Shown here: piece after piece, positions 45,970 through 58,618 of the stretch
Position numbering within the stretch: the stretch's first letter is position 1
Layout: each line of letters opens with the position of its first letter
NCBI RefSeq assembly: GCF_011397635.1
Contig: NC_064774.1
Span: 992,520-1,056,519 of the forward strand
From: Epinephelus fuscoguttatus
Lineage: Eukaryota; Chordata; Actinopteri; Perciformes; Serranidae
DNA: 64,000 nucleotides
Direction of reading: 5' to 3'
Notes under the pieces: generated by a model
What the model was told of the DNA's origin: nothing
The model's input: only the letters and a program-made list of their open reading frames with translations
Database searches by the model: none
Made by a program: the position numbers and the translations under genes

Positions 45970-47400
45970 CAGTGGTTTTATTGTATTGTATTTTTGGGTG
46001 CTTTATGATTAGGCCACCACGCTGGTTTGTGTGGAAACATGGATATCTTTACAGGAACAATGCTACATTTTTATTTTGGACTAACAGAATTAATTTGTAT
46101 TATTACATAAAGTAATTATTCATCATTAACAGCACTTGAACTAATATTTTATTCCTATATATTTAATGTGGACCTTTAAGTTGCTATTTTGTGTCTCCTC
46201 ACGTGAGAGAGTCACTATGGTTCCTACCTGACATTGTGTTTCAGGGGACGGATATTGGTGTGACACATTCACATGCTGCATTGGAGTGCAGCTGGGTGTA
46301 CTTTGGAGCTTTTGTATTTTTTCCTTAACCATCTCTTTGTACTGATTTACTTTTTATTTAATATATATAACTGTCCCTGAAATATTTGATATACTCTTAT
46401 GTAGTGTCACCAGTGTGCTGATTGTTATTGTATACCTTGAAGTTTTGTACATTTAAATTGTTCACTAAAAAATAAAAACTTTGGGGCTTTTGGGACTTTT
46501 TTTCAATATTGGTTGACTGATATTGATCAAAATAGGATGATTCTGAATCACAAAGCTGTAAAGTTTAATTACTTTGGCAAAATGTTTTATTCAATTTTTT
46601 TTACTTATGTACTTCCTGCATTTCTAAATGAGACAATCTTGTACAAAAATATGTAAAATATGCTGTAAAATCAGAAAGGCCCTGTGTCTTTAAGAATGAC
46701 CACTTGTATATTGTTTTAATTAAATTAAATTTTAATTGTATTTATTTTTTGTGTCTTTCATTATTATCTATTTCTGTCCTGTAGTTAGCTCAGTTATTTT
46801 AACAAAGTAATATGTATTCAGATGTCATATGAAGTGCCTTTTTTGACTGTAAATAGCCTAAAATAAAAATATCTTTAAAATAAAAAACAAACACTGTGGG
46901 CTCTGGGATCTGTTGGCCGTGACACAGCAGGTATTTCACCATTTAATAAGAAAAATAAGGGAACTTTACATGAATCATACATGTATAAATAAACAGTAAG
47001 TCATAGCCTTATAAAAAGTCGCTCGGTGAGTCATTGCTCTTCTAGGAGCTGGAAGTCAAATAAAATTCTGCTGGCTGATGTAACTGTGAAAGCTGGAACG
47101 GCAATTTTAATTTTCTGTTCTGAATGTTCACAGAAAGACCCAGAAAATTCCGTAAAGTTCGGTGTTACTTGACGGAAGAAAAAAAGAGAAAACAATGTAA
47201 CCAGGGAAACCAGTCTGTGTGGTTTGTATTGGAAAAGCCCTTACATAGTGAAACGTGATGACGTAGGAGGCGTAACTTCATAGACGTAACTAACCGACAT
47301 GTTTTGACATGCCCGCACACAGTCCCACACCACAGTCACTCAGTGAGCACCAGACGGAGAGCACCACAGCCGGAGAGCACCACAGCCCGCAGTCCTCAGT
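45970..47400. other. upstream flank of the B7-like gene, no gene seen
   Basis: AT-rich. AATAAAAACT (46470) and TAAAATAAAAA (46858-46885) could be 3' ends of unseen transcripts. A CRE-like GTGATGACGTAG at 47258-47269 lies about 150 bp before the start codon of the + strand gene. Confidence 0.35.
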
Positions 47401-47419
47401 CTTTCTCCCGGGTCTTCTA

Positions 47420-47513
47420 ATGGTTCACATCACAGACTTCATGCTCGGCTTCACTGTTCCTCTCTTGACTTTCTTGGTACTCTTCACTACGGCAGCCCGG
47501 ACGGACGTTGATT
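47420..47513 (+). CDS. B7-like gene: exon 1 (signal peptide)
   Basis: MVHITDF start; hydrophobic core FTVPLLTFLVLF; ends TDVD plus one base at ATT|GTAAGT, phase 1. An in-frame GTG/ATG lies upstream (47309), but the internal ATG gives a proper signal peptide. Confidence 0.82.
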
Positions 47514-50168
47514 GTAAGTTTATGTGTTTCGCTACTTTAAGCTAGTTAGCTAACTTTGTCATTCATTCATAGCTCAGCCGGAGCAGTAGCTGTTAGCTTC
47601 ACGCTACACCCGTTGAGACTTGTGATGACAGTCTTACCCATAAACTGTCGGGTGAATTGAACTGACTCGTTATATTCAGTGTGGCTTTTCTGTAACTTTT
47701 ATAAAACGGTTACAATCGTAACTAACGTTAGTTTAACAAACTTCTGGCTGCTCTAAAATGAATATTTGATCAGTTACTCATGTGGTTTTGCTTCAGTAGA
47801 GCAAAAAATAAAAAAATAGCCAGACTTATGTCTCTCTGTCTTATGTCACCTCTTTGTGTTATTTCAGATTTTTACATTTACATTATAATAATTTTGAATA
47901 TAGCCTCAGGTTGAACAGGAAAGGAGCACTTAATTCCTAATTTTTTTATTTTTTTTTTTACACACCCTGTTAGTCTCTGTCATGATATTCTCAGGGTTAA
48001 AATCCTTCTTTTTTTTGCTGTGTAATTCTTGAAATATTTGCACGTGCTTTGCTGATATGACTCAGGACATACCTCGTGATTACTGGGCAAGGTGGCCCAC
48101 TCAATAAATGACTCACAGAGGGAAATCAACCCAGGAGCCCACTGTCCCCGAGGTGGGGTTGACATATAATGACTCCAGACAAAGTCATGAAACAATTTCC
48201 TGGATGAGCGTGACAACCTTGATCAGTCAAACTATCTTCTGAGATGACTGATATCAGTCCATCTGTTTGGTCATGGAGATACAGATTTAAATAATGTGAC
48301 GTAACAGATGGCGGCAGGATGTTGTTTTTCAAAGTTCAAATTTTGGCACTCATTCGACAATTCATGCCTCTGATAAGCGAGACTGTTAATCTGTTGTCTG
48401 GGATTATAAGACTCTAATTGTACCTCATTCACACACAATGCATAGGCTACGCACAAATCTATGCTTAAACCGTGCTTACAAATATTTTAGGCCAGCTGCG
48501 TTCACATGGGACCAGGTAGAGGGCAAACCAGATGCCATTTTAGTGGACCAGAGCAGGAGGGTAACATAAGGTGAGGCTGGCAGAGAATACCAGCAATGGT
48601 AATGGTAGATAGCATTACAATTCAAAGTTAAAATATTTGAACTTTTTTGCCTTTTTTTCCACAACGTAATTTCCAACGGGATGTGATGTAGCTCCTTCAA
48701 ACAAGGAGAAAGCACGGGGTGATGTGGACAATTACTTACATGAAGTAATAGACACCCAATAACTTGATCTAATATACAGTATTGTATTCCATTCTCTGTG
48801 TTGGGACCAGACCTTGTAACAGGTCACCAATCATCAGGAACCTGTAGTTCGAAGTATCAAAATAGCTATCAGAAATAATTATTATTAATTATGTTAAATA
48901 ATGAGACCTAACTTACATTAAATCAGCTCGTGTGGCACTTGTATTGTAATTGGCATTTTAACTATTCTCCAGACCCCATGATGGAAATACTTGTTAGTTG
49001 CAGCCTGAGTTTCAAAATTCCAGCTTCCTTATTAGCACTGCTGTTGTAAAACACACATTACATTATACTGGTCCTGGAAATTTGGTCTTGACACAACACT
49101 GCTGCTACTGCAAGTTTCAAACTCTTTTCAGAAGGTTTAAATTTCCCCTCTGTGATTTCCAGCTCAGCCTCAGGTGATTGGATCCCTTGAGCCAATCGTT
49201 GCTGTTCTGGGCGATGATGTCATCCTGCCGTGCCACCTGGAGCCCAAATTCAACGTGCAGCGTCTGACGGTAGAATGGTCGAAGCCCGACCTCAAGCCGG
49301 ACCCCTTGGATCCGCTGAGCCGGGTCGAGTACGTGCACCTTTACAGGGACCGACAAGAAGTCCCGGACATGAAGATCCAGTCGTACCTCAGGAGGACGGC
49401 TCTGTTCACTGACGAGCTGAGAGAGGGAAACATTTCGCTGAAGATCATGAACGTGACGCTCGCAGATGCGGGCAGATACAGATGTTTCATCCCCAAGTTA
49501 AAAAGCAGAGTGAAGGAGTCAGTTATTTACCTTACTGTTGGTGAGTAACTTTGTGTAGATGTTTTTAAGTGTAGACTCTTGTTTCATCAAAATCAATGGA
49601 GGGATTTAAGAATTGTTTTGTCAACAACTTATGCAACCTGTCATTGTTTTCTCTTTAATATTGTGCTGTAAATCATCACGTATCTTTTCTTTTTTCAGTC
49701 CCAAAATCTGTTACAACAACAGAGACACCGCTGCATCCCCAGACTCCAGATCCAAATGAGACGGATGTTAAAGGTGAGAAAATGGTCCCAAACGTTTAAA
49801 TTCTCTCGTCAGCTTTATTATTGCTTTGCGTTAAAGAAGACGCTGTATCCTGCTCATATTCATCTATCTGCTGTATTCCAGTTGCTGACTGCTTTTTTTT
49901 TTTTCACCTCAGGTGGTCGGAGCAATCATGGTTTGTGGATCTCTATGGGGGTCGCCTGCGTCTCGCTGATCCTGGGCAGTGGAGTCGTTGGATATTTATT
50001 GAAACACAGGCGTGAAAAACAAAATGTAAGTTACAATATATTGTTGCCTCTTGTTGTGTAAATCATACCAGACTTTTTTAGGTTTTATTATTAATATTAA
50101 ACTTGTGTTTCTTGTCCCTCCAGCATACAAAGTATGACATGGCCTCAACCATAGCCCTTCCAGCCTAG
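47420..50168 (+). CDS. B7/butyrophilin-like receptor with one V-type Ig domain, + strand
   Basis: Five coding exons: 47420-47513, 49163-49540, 49699-49773, 49913-50025, 50124-50168; 705 bp, 234 residues. Signal peptide (MVHITDFMLGFTVPLLTFLV), V-set domain, a threonine/proline-rich stalk, one membrane segment and a 23-residue tail without a tyrosine signalling motif (last exon HTKYDMASTIALPA). It is a type I surface protein of the B7/butyrophilin/MOG group; absence of a C-type domain distinguishes it from classical B7 proteins. It shares V-domain style with the minus-strand gene at 58619-63448. Possible poly(A) signal AATAAA at 50845. Confidence 0.85.
47514..49162 (+). other. intron 1 of the B7-like gene
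   Basis: 1.65 kb, no transposon ends or ORFs recognised. Confidence 0.5.
49163..49540 (+). CDS. B7-like gene: exon 2 (V-set domain)
   Basis: 378 bp, phase 1 to phase 1. Contains GDDVILPCHLEPK, LTVEWSKPDL, YVHLYRDRQE and DAGRYRCFIPK; the two Ig cysteines and the DAGRYRC motif define a V-set fold. N-glycosylation sites NIS and NVT. Acceptor TTTCCAG|CTCAGC, donor GTTG|GTGAGT. Confidence 0.92.
49699..49773 (+). CDS. B7-like gene: exon 3 (stalk)
   Basis: 25 codons, phase 1 to phase 1: VPKSVTTTETPLHPQTPDPN then ETDVKG. Thr/Pro-rich, likely O-glycosylated. Acceptor TTTTTCAG|TCCC, donor AAAG|GTGAGA. Confidence 0.85.
49913..50025 (+). CDS. B7-like gene: exon 4 (transmembrane)
   Basis: GGRSNHG then the membrane segment LWISMGVACVSLILGSGVVG and YLLKHRREKQN. 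Acceptor CACCTCAG|GTGG, donor AAAT|GTAAGT, phase 0 end. Confidence 0.85.
50124..50168 (+). CDS. B7-like gene: exon 5 (tail and stop)
   Basis: Acceptor CCCTCCAG|CATACA, then 14 codons HTKYDMASTIALPA and TAG. Confidence 0.8.
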   Translation, partial: HTKYDMASTIALPA

Positions 50169-50955
50169 GTGCCTTGCTCAAAGACACGTTTGAGGTATTT
50201 GTTAATGGAGATCAGAGCGAGGATTTAAATCAGCAGCATATCTGATGGGACCAGCAGCAGAGAGATCTCCTTGATGGATACAGATTATCATCGGGACAGA
50301 ATGCACAGTCTGATTTGAAGGTGACCGTCAATGGCCTTTGACGACTGTATGATTCGCTGGAGGAATCCGATCCCTGTGAAAACAGGCGAATTCAAAAGCA
50401 ACACCTGATGAAATCTTCCTGAGCATGTTTGGTCAAAAGAAGTCCAGCCCGCAGAAGAACTGTGCCAAAACCTTGAAATCTATTTTGGACTCATCACGAT
50501 CAGCGACAGGATCGCTGTGACTGAAGACTTTTGTTTTCTGTTAAAAGAAAGAAGCCAGACTTAGGCCAGCAATACTTTTTTTGGACTATCTTTTCGTGAA
50601 GATGATAGCTATGGCATTTCACCTGACCTCAAAGACAGCCATGACGGATGGAAAGGATGACGACAAGTTTGTTTCGTCATCGTCTGCCCTTCCAAAGGAG
50701 GATAATTGTGAGTGAAATACTTCATTCGCAAACAGACTTTTTTAGGCCTGTTGTTGTAGTAACCTCCATGACATTGTAGTAACCTCCATGACATTTTGCT
50801 ACGAGCTGGTTGCACCAGTTGTTTGTAACTTAGCCTAGTCACTAAATAAAAACAGTTTGCACCTTACAAAGTACGTCTATCACAAAAATGATGCGTCACA
50901 CACACACACCACCGCCCATCCAGACCACTCTTTTCTGGGCGATAGTGTGAGCAAG
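50169..50955 (+). other. 3' UTR of the B7-like gene
   Basis: Follows the TAG; AATAAA at 50845-50850 is the first canonical poly(A) signal. A 19-bp unit (TGTAGTAACCTCCATGACA) is directly repeated at about 50755-50794. A later AATAAA at 54552 could mark a longer 3' end. Confidence 0.45.
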
Positions 50956-50959
50956 CAAG

Positions 50960-51295
50960 GTGTGTGTTTATGTATCTGCTGGGCTCCAGACCGCAACTAT
51001 TTAGTGGCATTTTGCGACCATGGAGCACCCGTGCAACTTGCAAATACTATTAATGCATGAACTGGAGAGCTGTTAGTTTATTCACTGTGAGCAGGAAGTA
51101 AACTATCAGTGTTAAAGCCACTACAGTAACAGCTTAACCTAATTTGTTTAACAATAGTTTGAGCAGTTGAGACGCATGTTTTTGAATCTTCCGGGCTCCA
51201 GACTGCAAATATGTAGTGGCATTTTGCGACCATGGAGCACCAGTGCAACTTGCAAATATGAATGTATAAACTTGAGAACTGTTAGTTTACTTCCT
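50960..51295. repeat. tandem duplication, about 120-bp units
   Basis: About 50975-51070 and 51186-51290 share GTGGCATTTTGCGACCATGG and GTGCAACTTGCAAATA in the same order, with about 10% differences. Confidence 0.75.
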
Positions 51296-51717
51296 GCTCA
51301 CATTGAATACATCCTCACGGTTTAACTTAACTCCAACTGCTAACAACAACTGTTGACCAGAACCTTCAAGTTCACATCAAAAACATCAACGCTTCCTACC
51401 AGAGACGAGGTGCCGCTTTACTTACTTTACTTGAATTATTTTTATAACAGTACTTTAATGTTATTATGTAACACTAGCTACTTTATTTAAATCTATTGTA
51501 CCAATATGTTATTTAGCACTTCAGCACTTCATTTTAGTTGTCTACGATAGTAAAGATGAATTTCAAAATATCACGATATACACTGTGTATCATGATTTAG
51601 CCTAAAAATATTGTGATATCATTTATAGCCAATATTGCTCCGCCCTGCAACCACTAATCTCCAGGTGTAACGTTAGCTTGCTAATATCTTACCTGAGTTA
51701 AGAATAAGGTTAACACA

Positions 51718-52790
51718 CAGTGTTTCCCACAGGACAGGAATCTATTTGTGGTGGTGTGGTCCTGGGGGGGGCATCCAACGTCAGAGTTAATTACTAACGA
51801 GCAGAACCACACGGCCGGGCTCCACTGGCTGCAAACCTACGTCACGTCAGCGTAGCGTCGCAGCGTATTCGTTTGGGCTCCACTGACTGCGTACGGAAGC
51901 GACACGTAGAGAAGCCAGCGGGGTTGTTTACTGTTTGCCAAGCCGAGAGGCTGCATGTAGGCTGCATGAAATGTTAAAGCATTTTCCACCTAAGTTATTA
52001 CATATATTTGAGTTATCTACAAGTTTACTGTACTGTTTGTCATCTACTCGCTTTCAAATGTCCGCCACGGACATTTACACAATGTCACGGATAAACATGG
52101 GTAAATGCATGGAAAAAAAATCATCACATATCACCTCTGATAATGGTTTATTCATTTAAAAACACATTGTGCTCGTTTAGCACACCATTTCATATAGTTT
52201 TTATCTGCTGGAGGGTCGCGTAGGGGAGCGTAGCGCGACAAAAATACAAGAGCCGCGTAAAATAGAGAGTTGTCGCGCGACAGACGGGGGTTGTCACGCC
52301 GCTCCCGTTGCCGGTGGAGCCGCTGTAATTGATTAACGCGGGTGAGCTGCTACGGGACTCGCGCTGCAGTTAACATTACTAACAGCGTGAGTTAATGTCT
52401 CTGCACATGTTGAGCTTCCACCTATGTTAATACAGACACAGGCTAATAAAACAGCTAATATAACATGATGAGTTAGAGTTGTTCGGACCACTTTTGGACT
52501 TGTTTGCCCACATATTTGTACCGAGAGGTCTTTGGATCCGCTCTGCTACTACGTCTGCTTCTTCTTCTTCTGGCGGACCAGCTGCGTTAAGTGCGTCTTT
52601 AGGATGCATACCGCCACCTATTGCACCGGAATTGTAACGACAAGCTACATTCACAGACACTGAGTCCCATTATAATGTGTTTATGAGCGAGGTCGAACAG
52701 GTAGCGCCAAAAGCAGAAAAATCTATATGTGGCGGAGATAATTTATTCGTGGCGCACCGCCACAGATAAATGAATGTATGGGAAACACTG
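51718..52790. mobile_element. nonautonomous hAT-like element, about 1.07 kb
   Basis: Ends CAGTGTTTCCCACAG and TATGGGAAACACTG are inverted. Inside are G-rich and CG-rich patches but no transposase. An 8-bp duplication is not clean (ACACA shared), so one flank may have changed. Confidence 0.7.
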
Positions 52791-52799
52791 ACACATGAG

Positions 52800-54560
52800 C
52801 AAATGTGGGCGACTGATCGTCATCTAACGAGGCGATATTCATGATGAGCGTGGGCAGTGCCTGATGTGACGCACACAAATTTTTTTTTTTTTGCAGAACT
52901 ACCTCTCTAAAGCATGATGTTATCTGTGCATATTCCATTTTCTTATATTCCATGCCTGTCTCCTGACTCGCTGTCAGCCAGGCAGCATCTCTCATGTGCG
53001 GCACTTTGTATTTTTTAGGACCAAAATCGTAAAAATGTCTGCTTAGGAAAGAGTCCGACTCATTGTCATGGACAGAATTTTGTAAGTTTTCCATGACTTT
53101 CCAAGGACCCTTTATGGCATTTCCATGACCATTCAGAATGTATCACATGACCAGAACTGTAAGGTACACTTTTGTTTCTTAACATGAAAGGTTATCCACG
53201 GATGATTACTGTAAAAAATTTATTACATACAACAAAATTCCAGGACTTTTCCAAAACATTTTAAGGGTTTTACCAACTCTGCAACTTTTAAAACAAGATT
53301 GCTGATGCTGTCTATGACCGCGGCAACCCTGTTAGCATCATCAGATAATTTCCTCTCATGTTATAGTGTATGAATGCAGCAAACTCTGAAACACATGTAC
53401 TTTATTTCTTCGTATATGCCAACATAAGCTAAACCAAAGTAATACACAGAATAAAAAAAGATTAATCTGTTGCGCCTGTGAAACTGTTATTTTCCGAGGT
53501 TGTGCTAAGTTGTCTGGCATTTCCAAGCAATTGATCAACACATTGCCAAATTCTTTCCTGAGCTAAGACGTTTAATGGTGCAACTTGATTTAGCAAATCA
53601 CTGAATATCTGGTGCAACCCAATCAATTAGACTGATTATAAATCACAGTTAATAGTGTTACAACAGTGGCTATGTTTACATGCACACTAATATTCAGCTG
53701 TTATTTCAAATTTAAACAGCAATATTCCATGTCGATATAAAGAATTAGGGTTTTTATTTCTGGCCAAATTCTGGCACAAGTGACAGCCGTTCCACTTTTC
53801 CATATTTTGGTGTGATAAACGACTTGTTGTGACACGTTAATCAGAGTGCGCACGGCTGCATGTAAATGTAAATTTTAGTTTGATATTCATTTTCATTAGT
53901 CGGTATGTTGTCTTTTTTGGAAAAAGGGCAAAAACTGAAATATATTGTGCATGTGAACATAATCAGTGTGATTTAAAAGAGGGTGGTGTGTCTGACGTTT
54001 ATTAATTTATGTTTGAATAATAACTGATTTGAGGTCACCCCGCCTTGTTTCATGTGTCAGTGTGACTGAATGTGAGCCCACAGTGAGGGTGTGTGACCGG
54101 GTGTGTCCTAAATTGAAAAATGATGAAATGATAGACTTCAAACGGCAATTTTCTGGCACACATGATTCTTTAAGATTAAGAAATAGCTCAGCTGAAGTTG
54201 AAGCGATCTCCATGCTGTTGACATCTACTGTGAACGTGCCTTTGAGCAGGGCACCGAGCTCTCACTATAGTACTATGTGTTCATTGTTGCACTGTTATGT
54301 CCAATATTTAAAAAAAAAAATGTCCAAAAAAGTTTGGATGTGTTTTTCTGTACCTCTTGCACTTTGAATCAGTTTATAAGACTGACCTCTGCTATGTTAA
54401 TGTGTTTAAGCACTGAATTAAAATCTGAAGAAAAAAAGCGGATTAAATGTTACTGTTTCAGGGATATTACGATGCAGTGCAGTATTTAGAGTTTTTACAT
54501 CAAAGTATTGTATGCTTCAATGTTTAAGTGAACACAGGGTACAAGAGACCGAATAAACTA
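52800..54560. other. non-coding stretch with MITE-like patches
   Basis: 53080-53290 (repeated TTCCATGACTTT / CCAGGACTTTTCC motifs) and 53665-53875 (GTTTACATGCA ... TGCATGTAAA, inverted) look like old MITEs. The last 200 bp before AATAAA (54552) resembles a 3' UTR end on the plus strand; its gene was not seen. Confidence 0.35.
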
Positions 54561-55320
54561 TATTTCTAAAATAACTACAGTGTGTTGTCTTTAATCTTTC
54601 TGCTCTCGCTTTGCATGAAGGTGGAGTTCAGTGTCACACCCTCCTATCTGTCTGTCTGCATTTGTTTGTCAGTTAAGAGATACCACACTCTGACCTGGCC
54701 TTGTTGAGGTCAGCTCAACGGCTGACTTTAAAAATGTTGGCCGTAATGATAAGTTCAAGACGCCGTGTTCACCCTTGTGAAGTGTCTTTGAGTGACAGCC
54801 ATCAGGGCAGCTTATCTCTCAGCTGACCTTTGTCTGGCGTTCAAGGTGTTGGAGCCAAAACAGATCTGTGAATTGTTGCATCTTGACTTCATACGAAAGA
54901 AGACTGGGGGCCGGCTTTAGAAACAGGGACTAGAACATTACATGGCTTTAAATAAAATGATCACAACACTAAGACATGCAGAAAAATGCAGCAGTGATGA
55001 CTTTAACAGCCTCTATCAGCAGAGGGATCATACTAACAGTGACACAGTCAGCAGGTCATTTCTTTTCCACTGTGTGTCCACACCTTACACGCTCACAGAA
55101 GGGCGTGTCTGTGACAACCAATCACACCTGTTAAAAAACTGCATCACACCTAGCATCAGGGTCGACCACACCTCCTCACTAAGATGAAAATGTCCTGTCT
55201 TTGCTCAGAGTTGCTCTGAGAAATGTCCTAAATCACTCCTAAGCTAGGACTCCTTACCAGAAGTTTGAAAGCTACGCTAGGAGCTCTCTGAGAGGAAGAA
55301 AAATGGTGGTATACCAGACA
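54561..55320. other. non-coding stretch, no gene seen
   Basis: No recognisable ORF; possible repeat sequence around 55085-55220 without clear ends. Confidence 0.3.
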
Positions 55321-55324
55321 ATGA

Positions 55325-55353
55325 TCACACACACACACACACACACACACACA
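55325..55353. repeat. (AC)n microsatellite
   Basis: About 14 CA units. Confidence 0.95.
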
Positions 55354-55574
55354 TAAAGCAAAGACTGTAATGGTAAGGACTAAAATTATAACAGCACTCA
55401 TGAAAAATGGGAACTGAGGAAACGCTATCATAAGCGGGGAAACACCAGAGGCAGGTGAAAACTCCGAATAGAAAACAAATTTCGATCCATCAATAAATAA
55501 GTAGATAAATAAGTTGAAATAAATAACAAAATAGCTAACAAACAAACAAACAAAAAAAAACCAACATAAAAAAT

Positions 55575-56028
55575 AAAGACACAATAATAATAAAAACAAA
55601 ATAAAATAAAATGGACTAAAAATGAAATAAAATAAGATAAAATTAAATTAACTAATATGATTTAAAAATGAGATGAAATGAAATAAAATGAACCAAAAAT
55701 AAAATGAAATAAAATTATTTAAAATTGAAATAAAATGAACTAAAATAAAATGCACTAAAATGAACTGAAAATGAAATAAAATAAAATGAAATAAAATTAA
55801 CTAAAAATGAATTAAATATAAATAAATTAAAATACAATGAACTTAAATAAAATGAACTAAAAATAAAATAAAATGAACTAAAAATAAAATTAAGTAAAAT
55901 GAACTAAAAATAAAATGAAGTAAAATGAACTAAAAATGAAATAAAATAAAATATAATTGACTAAATCTAAATAAAATAAAATTGACTAAAACTGAAATAA
56001 AATAAAATGAACTAAAAATAAAACAAAA
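55575..56028. repeat. degenerate AATGAACTAAAAATAAAAT-type tandem repeat
   Basis: About 450 bp of A-rich units (roughly 16-32 bp: ATAAAATGAACTAAAA and variants). Single-strand A/T bias is extreme: almost no C. Probably grown from a retroposon tail, since a retroposon-like GCCAGGCAAAAAAGGTAGG stretch follows at 56046. Confidence 0.85.
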
Positions 56029-56176
56029 TGCAGTTCAATTAAAAGCCAGGCAAAAAAGGTAGGTCTTGAGTTTTCCTTTAAAATACAGAATATTCCACTG
56101 TCTGTCAGTCTTTATTCTGTTTTTATTCTGAGGATCACAGGAGTTCATTTGTGCTTCTAACAGTGTTCATTTTTCA

Positions 56177-56398
56177 GAGGAAAGAAATCTGAACAGGTTG
56201 GAAGAGTCAGTGCACAGTGAGTGTGTACTCCCCTCCAAATCTGCTGTACCATCCGTAAGTGAGGCTGCTGCCACCACATCTCAGCAGGAAACAATCAAGA
56301 AGACCATGCATGAAAAGTTAGCCAGAGAATTAGATGAGCATAAAATGGAATATCAGAGGGAAGAATGTGAAATGAAAATGAGAATGTCTGGTATTTAA
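56177..56398 (+). CDS. possible orphan terminal exon, helical/charged
   Basis: After TTCATTTTTCAG an open frame reads EERNLNRLEESVHSE, a serine/alanine stretch, then a charged helix (KKTMHEKLARELDEHKMEYQ) and stops at TAA. The acceptor is good and the composition is protein-like, but no partner exon or family was recognised. It may be a lost exon or chance. Confidence 0.3.
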   Translation, partial: EERNLNRLEESVHSECVLPSKSAVPSVSEAAATTSQQETIKKTMHEKLARELDEHKMEYQREECEMKMRMSGI

Positions 56399-56399
56399 T

Positions 56400-56830
56400 C
56401 AGAATGAGAATCACAAACAGGTTTCTCATTTGGAATGGCGTGATTTTACTTCTAACTTTTGTTTTGCTCCAAAAATGAATCTGTATGAAATATAATCTTA
56501 TGAGCATGTTGCTTAGATGTTTATTTCTGAACTGACAAAGTCTGACAAACAAAAAAGGTTCACTCACTCATTTCTCCCAAGTCGCAACTTGTGCATTTGT
56601 CCTGTTGTGTGGCTCCCTCTAGTGTTACACAAGCGACACTAACCTAGCTTTTCATTTTTTTTAACCCTGAAATGCCATTCAGAGTAGACACGAACAAATC
56701 CACAATCATCTGATTTCAGATTTCATAAATGAAAGTATTTTTAAAGGAAAAAAGGAGAGATACAGGAACATGTGTCACCACATGATTTGCTAAACAGTGG
56801 AGGCCAATTTCATTACTTTGACATACTAAG
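56400..56830. other. non-coding stretch, no gene seen
   Basis: No features beyond simple A/T bias. Confidence 0.3.
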
Positions 56831-57960
56831 TCACTATTTAATATATATATTTCGAGATTGGTTCATTATTTAAGATGTTAAAACATTATTTTTGAGAAAT
56901 TTTGGCATTATTTTTGAGTAACTACTTTGAGTTAATTTTTTCTCATTTTCTTAAAGATACCAACTCATAACTTTGAGAAAACTTATTATTTTTGAAATAC
57001 TAATTTATTCTTTTTAGATTGATTCATTATTTAAGATGTTAAAACAGTAATTTAAAAAATGTTCTCATTATATTTGAGTTAGTTATTCATTATTTTGAGA
57101 ATGTTTCTCATTTTTTTAAAGATACTAACTTATCAATTTGAGATAAAATAATATTTTTGAAATACTAATTTATTCTTTTTAGATTGATTCATTATTTAAG
57201 ATGTTAAAACAGTAATTTAAAAAATGTTCTCGTTATATTTGAGTTAGTTATTCGTTATTTTACTCTTTTTTTAAGACACTAACTTATTATTTTGAGATAA
57301 CTTATTATTTTTGAAATAATAATTCATGATTTTGAGGGGTTTCTTTTTTTTTGAGAAAGTCTGTCATTATTTTGAGATACTGAGTCATTTGTTTGAGAAC
57401 TTTTTTTTTAAGATACTATGTTAAATCACAAGTCTCCACCCCACCTGCACTCCTGATTAGACCGCTCTCTCCAAGACTATATAACTCCACCCTTCAGGTC
57501 TGTGACTCTCTTTTTCCCTCCAAACATGCCGGGCAGAACAAAGAGAGCACATGTGCTTTTCACCTTTATAATAACTTATTTTGTTAATCCTGTCTGTATT
57601 ATTTAAAGTTAACAGGTTGTTTTGTGTTTATTGTTTTAAGATTCTTGACTTTTTGTTAAGAAGAAAAAAGAGTGATGGCATAGTGGATGCATTAATGACG
57701 TGACTTATATGATAACCTAATTTCCTAATATTATTCTTATCATAATTATTGTTTAACAATATGCAGAGCTGTAACGTTTTGTCTTAATATTCCTTTTTAT
57801 TGACAGAATCATCCAACAACAACCACCATGTGATACTGAGTCATTCTGAGAAAGTTTGTCATTATTTTGAGAAGCTAACTCAGTATTTGGAGAAAGCCTT
57901 TAATTAGCTAAACATACTAAGTCATTCTTTTGAAATACTACATCATTTTTTGAGATACTA
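56830..57960. repeat. degenerate TTTGAGATACTAANTCATTA-type tandem repeat, interrupted
   Basis: Units of roughly 20-25 bp (ATTTTGAG, ATACTAA, TCATTATTT) fill 56830-57420 and resume at 57825-57960. About 400 bp of different sequence (57420-57825, with a CTATATAA box at 57476) lies between, probably an insertion. Confidence 0.65.
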
Positions 57961-57964
57961 AGCC

Positions 57965-58618
57965 TGATCCTGTCAAGGAAGTTTCTCCTTACAATGACTC
58001 AGAGGATCTGTTTTTCCATCACACTGGTGGAAAAGGCTTTATATTTTGTAAGCAGTCTTTAATGTGGCATGCTATCATTTGGGAATGGAGATGGGGATGT
58101 CATTAGCTTTGTAGGGATTTGGTCATAAACCAAAATACCAGACAAAGAGCTTCCCCTTGGGGAGTCATCTGATTTCCCTCATTGCTAGTGTCGGCCAACT
58201 GAAGCCTCACGAACCCTTGTCTTTACTTTCAGAGCACACTAGATGGCGCTCTTGATTTGCAGAAAAAGGTTCAAGGAATGGCAGTTCAGTGTGTGGTCTA
58301 CCTTTACAAAACCATCAATGCTAACCATATGGTGGTGCCAGAGGACAGTCAGAGGCTCACCACAGATGGTACTATTCATCGTGAGGGGGATGTAAATGTC
58401 TGAACCACATTTCGTCACAATCCATCAAATAACTGCTTAAATATTTAATACTTAAGTCTGGAGACATGATGGACAGACTACATTGGCATTGGCTGTTGAC
58501 ATGATGAAGACCAATCAAGAATTCATCTAAATTCCTGGTTGGACATCCTCACAGAGCAAAGTAAACATTTGATTTAGGCCTCTGACATTCAGTGTCACGT
58601 CAGCTTTCTTCTCAGGTC
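57965..58618 (-). other. 3' flank / 3' UTR of the minus-strand B7-like gene
   Basis: Below the stop codon at 58619. A variant poly(A) signal ATTAAA (reverse strand) lies near 58065-58070. No ORF seen. Confidence 0.35.

Noticed and set aside
47309..47419. Upstream extension of the B7-like gene start
   Set aside because: It would bury the signal peptide under a Ser/Thr-rich leader with a direct repeat typical of 5' UTR; ATG 47420 gives a proper signal peptide.
51718..52790. Clean 8-bp target duplication for this hAT-like element
   Set aside because: The flanks share only ACACA at an offset; the element call rests on the inverted ends alone.
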